From an uncultured Haemophilus sp. (GTDB lineage: Bacteria; Pseudomonadota; Gammaproteobacteria; Enterobacterales; Pasteurellaceae): a DNA stretch of 8,837 nucleotides. Positions within the stretch are counted from its first letter, which is position 1. The number at the start of each line of letters is the position of its first letter. The translations under genes and the position numbers were made by a program. A model generated the notes under the pieces. That model was not told the DNA's origin. It made no database searches and saw only the letters and a list, made by a program, of their open reading frames with translations. This document shows positions 5,734 to 8,837 of the stretch, one piece after another. Where the stretch lies: the NCBI RefSeq assembly GCF_937976265.1, contig NZ_CALJRX010000331.1, positions 1-8,837 on the forward strand, written 5' to 3'.

Positions 5734-5760
5734 TTTAATGCCCTCTCTGTTGATGGCTTA

Positions 5761-5766
5761 ATGATA
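5761..5766 (-). promoter_or_regulatory. possible -10 of the NT5C/sirtuin operon
   Basis: TATCAT on the - strand, 27 bases before the ATG at 5733, with no consensus -35 at 17 bases (ACATAA). It lies exactly as far from the inverted repeat at 5773-5795 as the TATAAT at 1621-1626 lies from copy 1, which is the main reason to believe it. Confidence 0.45.
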
Positions 5767-5772
5767 AAAGAT

Positions 5773-5795
5773 GAAGCGACAATTTATGTCGTTAG
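5773..5795. promoter_or_regulatory. inverted-repeat element, copy 2 (putative operator)
   Basis: Outer parts GAAGCGACAAT and TGTCGTTAG are the same as in copy 1 at 1633-1655. Only the three central bases differ (TTA here, GCG there). It lies between the WYL regulator gene and the NT5C/sirtuin operon, and the WYL stop codon (5792-5794) falls inside one arm. It would cover about -41 to -19 of the operon promoter. Confidence 0.6.
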
Positions 5796-6742
5796 GTATT
5801 TTCGTCTAAATAAGTGCGGTCAATTTCTTGGTAATCTTCACCAAAATGGGCAATCCACCACTCCAGCATAGCACTCTCAATCACGGTCGCGGAAATTTCA
5901 TATTCAGTGCCACAATCTTTTACGCTTTGATCAGCTGAAAGCGGGGTTTCTGTCAAAAATCCTCCCGTTTGTTTATCAATGCGAAACGTTAAGCGCATTT
6001 TCTTACCTGAACTAAAACCAAAGTTTTGGCTTTCAACATAAGCCTTTAGATTAAATTTCGGACGTTCAAATTGCATTGTGCTGACATTCACTTCAAGTAA
6101 ACGATGCAAGGCTAAATGTAAAATATCACCATGTTCATATTCTGCCACCACATAACTGCTAGGGCCTTGCTGAACAAGAGCGAGTGGCTTAACTTGAGCC
6201 TTATGTTCTTTGCCGTGAATGCTACGATAATGCACTTGCAAAAATCGATTTTGATAAAGTGCGGTACTAATTTGCTTAAAAATTTCAGGATCAATTTTTG
6301 CAGGCAATAATGGCTGGCTAGTTGGTGCAATAGCCACTTTATTGAGCCATTCTGAAGCCCCTTTTTTATGCGGTTCATAAGCAAGATTGTAATCCGCTTG
6401 TTTAAAGAACCCTTCCATCGATTGCATAATATTGGCAGGTAAAATGCCAGCTAAATATTGTTTTGCCAACATCAACACTAACGATTGTTGTTCGTTTAAA
6501 ATTGGCATATCCAAGCCTTTCGCATCTGGCTTCCAACGATAGCTATACGGTTTATCATTGGTATTGCAATCAATTTCAAACTGCTCACATAACGTATTCA
6601 GTGCACGCTGAATACTGCGCAAATCACGCTCAATACCTAATGCGAGCAATTTTTCTCGCAATTCTAATGAGCTGATGGAATAGTTTTTCGGAATTAAACG
6701 TAATAGTTCAAGGTGAAATTTTAGGGAAGATGATTCGGACAT
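5792..6742 (-). CDS. WYL-domain transcriptional regulator
   Basis: A 316-residue protein with the layout of WYL regulators. The N-terminal helix-turn-helix (about residues 8-58) includes YSISSLELREKLLALGIERDLRSIQRALNTL. The middle WYL domain (about 155-225) includes LQVHYRSIHGKEHKAQVKPLALV and YVVAEYEHGDILHLALHRL. YVVAEY stands where the name-giving WYLxGY motif would be, so that motif is degenerate. The C-terminal WCX-like part (about 245-316) ends in ESAMLEWWIAHFGEDYQEI. WYL proteins bind DNA as dimers and are thought to sense nucleic acids or nucleotides; several control defence loci. I chose the ATG at 6742 because GAGG lies five bases before it. The ATG at 6778 has no such site and abuts the art terminator. 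Its target may be the inverted repeat just downstream, but this is inference. Confidence 0.88.
   Translation of the reverse strand: MSESSSLKFHLELLRLIPKNYSISSLELREKLLALGIERDLRSIQRALNTLCEQFEIDCNTNDKPYSYRWKPDAKGLDMPILNEQQSLVLMLAKQYLAGILPANIMQSMEGFFKQADYNLAYEPHKKGASEWLNKVAIAPTSQPLLPAKIDPEIFKQISTALYQNRFLQVHYRSIHGKEHKAQVKPLALVQQGPSSYVVAEYEHGDILHLALHRLLEVNVSTMQFERPKFNLKAYVESQNFGFSSGKKMRLTFRIDKQTGGFLTETPLSADQSVKDCGTEYEISATVIESAMLEWWIAHFGEDYQEIDRTYLDENT
5812..5820 (+). other. DNA uptake signal sequence (AAGTGCGGT)
   Basis: Exact uptake core in the last codons of the WYL regulator gene, 17 bases from the inverted-repeat element. Confidence 0.85.
6258..6266 (+). other. DNA uptake signal sequence (AAGTGCGGT)
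   Basis: Exact uptake core inside the WYL regulator gene. Confidence 0.85.
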
Positions 6743-6747
6743 AATTG

Positions 6748-6751
6748 CCTC
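6748..6751 (-). promoter_or_regulatory. ribosome binding site that sets the WYL regulator start
   Basis: GAGG on the - strand, five bases before the ATG at 6742. It decides against the longer frame from 6778, whose first 12 codons come from AT-rich leader sequence. Confidence 0.65.
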
Positions 6752-6780
6752 ATAAATAAAAATATTTTCTTTAATCATAT

Positions 6781-6813
6781 AAAAAATCGGGCAATTTTTA
6801 AACTGCCCGATTT
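6781..6813 (-). terminator. Rho-independent terminator of the art operon
   Basis: Ten-bp perfect arms AAATCGGGCA and TGCCCGATTT (6784-6793 and 6804-6813) around a ten-base loop. On the - strand the stem is followed by a run of six T. It lies 22 bases after the artM stop and just ahead of the WYL regulator, so the two are separate units. Confidence 0.9.
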
Positions 6814-6834
6814 GTTTCTATTTTTGACCGCTCT

Positions 6835-7518
6835 TTATGCTTTGGCGGTATCAATACGTTCAAATGACAACACTTTATTTTCTAACTGACGGAGTAATAA
6901 AGTGGCAATACCGGTAATGATGAGGTAAATACCGCCCGCGATACCGTAGATAGTTAGCGCATCATATTCTGTGCCGTAAAGTTGGCGTGCATATCCCATG
7001 ATATCCATGATCGTAATGGTAGAGGCCAATGCTGTACCTTTAAATACCAAGATAATTTCATTGGTATAAGACGGGAGTGCACGTTTCAACGCATAAGGAA
7101 TGAGGATTTTTAAAGTCTGCAGATGACTTAAACCTAATGCCGCACAGCTTTCCCATTGACCTTTAGAGATCGCTTTTACTGCTCCGTGGAATAATTGGGT
7201 TGAATAAGCTGCACTATTCAAGGCTAAAGCTAATGCAGCACAGAACCATGCGTTGGAGAATAATCCCCATAATGGGCTGTCCACCAACCATTGGAATTGG
7301 CCTGGGCCTGCATAAATTAGGAAAAATTGCACTAAAAGTGGGGTCCCTGTAAATAAAACAAGAAATAAATTGACCGCACTTTTCACGAATTTATTGCCAA
7401 TAGAAAGCAAGATGGTTAAGCCCAATGCTAGGAAAAAGGCAATAAACAATGCGACGACCGTAAGTAACAGGCTAGTCGGAATACCTTGAGCAATGACGGC
7501 TAAATACTCTTGAAACAT
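6835..7518 (-). CDS. artM: arginine ABC transporter permease ArtM
   Basis: A 227-residue inner-membrane permease of the polar amino acid (HisMQ) family. About five hydrophobic segments are visible (near residues 15-39, 50-70, 87-108, 155-172 and 190-210). The EAA loop that contacts the ATPase is GAVKAISKGQWESCAALGL at 112-130. With ArtQ it forms the membrane channel for arginine taken over from the binding protein. Its ATG overlaps the artQ TAA by one base (TAATG) and GGGGAG stands seven bases ahead, so the two are translationally coupled. It is the last gene of the operon. ArtQ and ArtM are similar in family, and I assign the names from gene order. Confidence 0.9.
   Translation of the reverse strand: MFQEYLAVIAQGIPTSLLLTVVALFIAFFLALGLTILLSIGNKFVKSAVNLFLVLFTGTPLLVQFFLIYAGPGQFQWLVDSPLWGLFSNAWFCAALALALNSAAYSTQLFHGAVKAISKGQWESCAALGLSHLQTLKILIPYALKRALPSYTNEIILVFKGTALASTITIMDIMGYARQLYGTEYDALTIYGIAGGIYLIITGIATLLLRQLENKVLSFERIDTAKA
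7373..7381 (-). other. DNA uptake signal sequence (AAGTGCGGT)
   Basis: Exact uptake core on the - strand (ACCGCACTT on the + strand) inside artM. This is the only copy in this orientation. Confidence 0.85.
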
Positions 7519-8189
7519 TATTCGACTCCCCGTTCAAATCGAGTGAAACGTAATTCTAATTTGCGAATACCCGCTTGGCTGATCAACGTAATCACTAAAT
7601 AAATTAACGCAGCAATGCCATACCAAGTAAAAGGCTCATGAGTATTCGTATTGATGTATCCAGTTTGACGCATTAAATCATCGACACCAATTAACGACAC
7701 CAACGCTGTATCTTTTAATAATACGAGCCATTGGTTGCTTAACCCTGGTAAAGCATGTCGCCATACTTGTGGCATGATCAAATTAATGAAGGTATAAGGA
7801 CGGCTTAATCCCAAAGCTGCACCAGATTCCCACTGCCCTTTTGGAATGGCTTGAATCGCACCACGCAAAGTTTGTGAAGCGTAAGAGGCAAAAATCAAAG
7901 ACAATGCAAATACGCCACAACCAAAGGCGCTGAATTCAATATACTCACCCGTCAGCATTTCTACTATTTGGGTTGAACCAAAATAAATCAGTAGAACCAC
8001 CAAGATTTCCGGTAAACCACGCAATAAAGCAATCACAATAGAAGCTGGCTTTGCAATAAATACGTATTTATTCGCTTCTAAGGCAGTAAAAATAATACTG
8101 AGCAATAAACCGACAATTAACGAGCAAATAGCAAGCCCTAAGGTCATTAGGGCTGCATGTCCAATTAATGTAAGATAATCATAAAACAT
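7518..8189 (-). CDS. artQ: arginine ABC transporter permease ArtQ
   Basis: A 223-residue inner-membrane permease of the HisMQ family. The EAA loop is GAIQAIPKGQWESGAALGL at residues 110-128, and hydrophobic segments lie near 12-36, 47-70, 88-106, 153-168 and 189-206. It is the partner of ArtM in the arginine importer. It starts three bases after the artI stop and ends overlapping artM, the usual compact art operon order. The ATPase gene artP is expected upstream of artI, beyond the window. Confidence 0.9.
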   Translation of the reverse strand: MFYDYLTLIGHAALMTLGLAICSLIVGLLLSIIFTALEANKYVFIAKPASIVIALLRGLPEILVVLLIYFGSTQIVEMLTGEYIEFSAFGCGVFALSLIFASYASQTLRGAIQAIPKGQWESGAALGLSRPYTFINLIMPQVWRHALPGLSNQWLVLLKDTALVSLIGVDDLMRQTGYINTNTHEPFTWYGIAALIYLVITLISQAGIRKLELRFTRFERGVE

Positions 8190-8192
8190 AGA

Positions 8193-8837
8193 TTATTTTG
8201 TCATCCATTTATCATAGATTTTTTGGTATTCACCGTTTGCTTTCACCGCTTCTAAACCTTTATTCAGGCTTTCAAGCAATTCTTTGCTTGATTTATTCAC
8301 TGCAATACCAAAGCCATTACCGAAATATTTTTTATTATTCACTTTATCGCCAACAAATTGAATTTCAGGTTCTTTTGAAATCATGTCGGCTAACACCGCT
8401 GTATCACCAAAGATGATATCAATACGACCATTTTTTAAGTCTAAAATCGCATCTTGAAGGCTTGCATAAGACTTCGCGTTATATTGCTTGGTTTCTGCTG
8501 CAGTATATTGTTGATAAGTAGTTCCGTTTTGAACACCGATCGTTTTTGCCGAATCTAAATCTGCCTTACCTTTTAATGCTACATAGCTTGCCGTGCTATC
8601 ATAATACGGATTAGAAAATGACACTTGTTTTGCACGTGCTTCGGTAATATCCATTGCAGAAATCGCTGCATCAAAACGTTTTGCTTTCAAGCTTGGAATT
8701 AATGCATCAAAAGATTGGCTTTTGAAGTGACAAGTCGCTTGAATTTCCTTACAAATTGCATTTGCCACGTCCACATCAAAACCGATAATTTCACCTTTTT
8801 CGTTGGTAGTTTCAAATGGCGGGTAGCTTGGCTCCAT
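8193..8837 (-). CDS. artI: arginine ABC transporter substrate-binding protein ArtI, 5' end outside window
   Basis: The visible 214 codons are the mature part of a periplasmic amino-acid-binding protein (SBP family 3). MEPSYPPFE at the window edge is the conserved start of the first lobe, GFDVDVANAICKEI follows at residues 19-32, then the signature FDAAISAMDITEARAKQVSFSNPYY near 54-78, GVQNGTTYQQY, and the C-terminal GIAVNKSSKELLESLNKGLEAVKANGEYQKIYDKW. The Met at the edge is internal. The signal peptide and about 20-30 residues lie beyond 8837. It catches arginine in the periplasm and hands it to ArtQM. The specificity is assigned from the operon and from overall likeness to ArtI/ArtJ. Confidence 0.88.
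   Translation of the reverse strand: MEPSYPPFETTNEKGEIIGFDVDVANAICKEIQATCHFKSQSFDALIPSLKAKRFDAAISAMDITEARAKQVSFSNPYYDSTASYVALKGKADLDSAKTIGVQNGTTYQQYTAAETKQYNAKSYASLQDAILDLKNGRIDIIFGDTAVLADMISKEPEIQFVGDKVNNKKYFGNGFGIAVNKSSKELLESLNKGLEAVKANGEYQKIYDKWMTK

Noticed and set aside
6112..6384. Open frame of 90 codons on the - strand inside the WYL gene
   Set aside because: It is in another frame of a gene with full domain support and shows no start signal.
1..8837. CRISPR array, tRNA, rRNA, insertion sequence or integrase
   Set aside because: I saw no regularly spaced repeats, no tRNA-like cloverleaf or CCA end, no transposase motif and no terminal inverted repeats. Without tools a degenerate case could be missed.

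Overview
The window looks like a chromosomal segment of a Haemophilus-type member of the Pasteurellaceae. The evidence is five exact copies of the 9-base Haemophilus DNA uptake signal core AAGTGCGGT (four on the + strand, one on the - strand), an AT-rich composition, and the end of an arginine-transporter operon in the order artI-artQ-artM. Species cannot be decided from the sequence alone. All genes but one lie on the - strand.

Layout from right to left, in the direction of - strand transcription. (1) 8837-6835: the 3' part of artI (periplasmic arginine-binding protein), then artQ and artM (the two permeases), closed by a strong terminator at 6781-6813. (2) 6742-5792: a WYL-domain transcriptional regulator. 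(3) 5733-4129: a two-gene operon of an NT5C-type HAD phosphatase with an extra C-terminal region, followed by a sirtuin of the CobB/SIRT5 type that lacks the zinc cysteines. (4) 4050-2825: an AT-rich two-gene unit of an OGFr-like domain protein and an unrecognised protein that weakly resembles the uracil-DNA-glycosylase fold. (5) 1768-2760 on the + strand: a RhuM-Fic/Doc fusion protein, converging on unit 4 with a shared bidirectional terminator. (6) 1545 to beyond base 1: a tightly coupled operon of a free-standing FtsK-gamma-like winged helix, a second and different sirtuin that keeps four zinc cysteines, and a PP2C-type protein phosphatase that runs off the window. The PP2C gene has no stop in the window but is clearly coding from 503 down to 1.

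The most interesting signal is regulatory. A 23-bp inverted-repeat element occurs twice (1633-1655 and 5773-5795), identical at 20 of 23 positions with all differences in the central spacer. Each copy sits in the same orientation and at exactly the same distance upstream of a -10-like hexamer, one in front of each sirtuin operon. The WYL regulator gene lies directly next to one copy. I infer that the two sirtuin operons form one small regulon, perhaps under this WYL protein. The regulon would join NAD-dependent deacylation, a nucleotidase-like phosphatase, a PP2C phosphatase and a DNA-binding winged helix. The biological role is unknown. PP2C phosphatases in such neighbourhoods are often partnered with a kinase and a vWA protein, so the sequence beyond base 1 is the first place to look.
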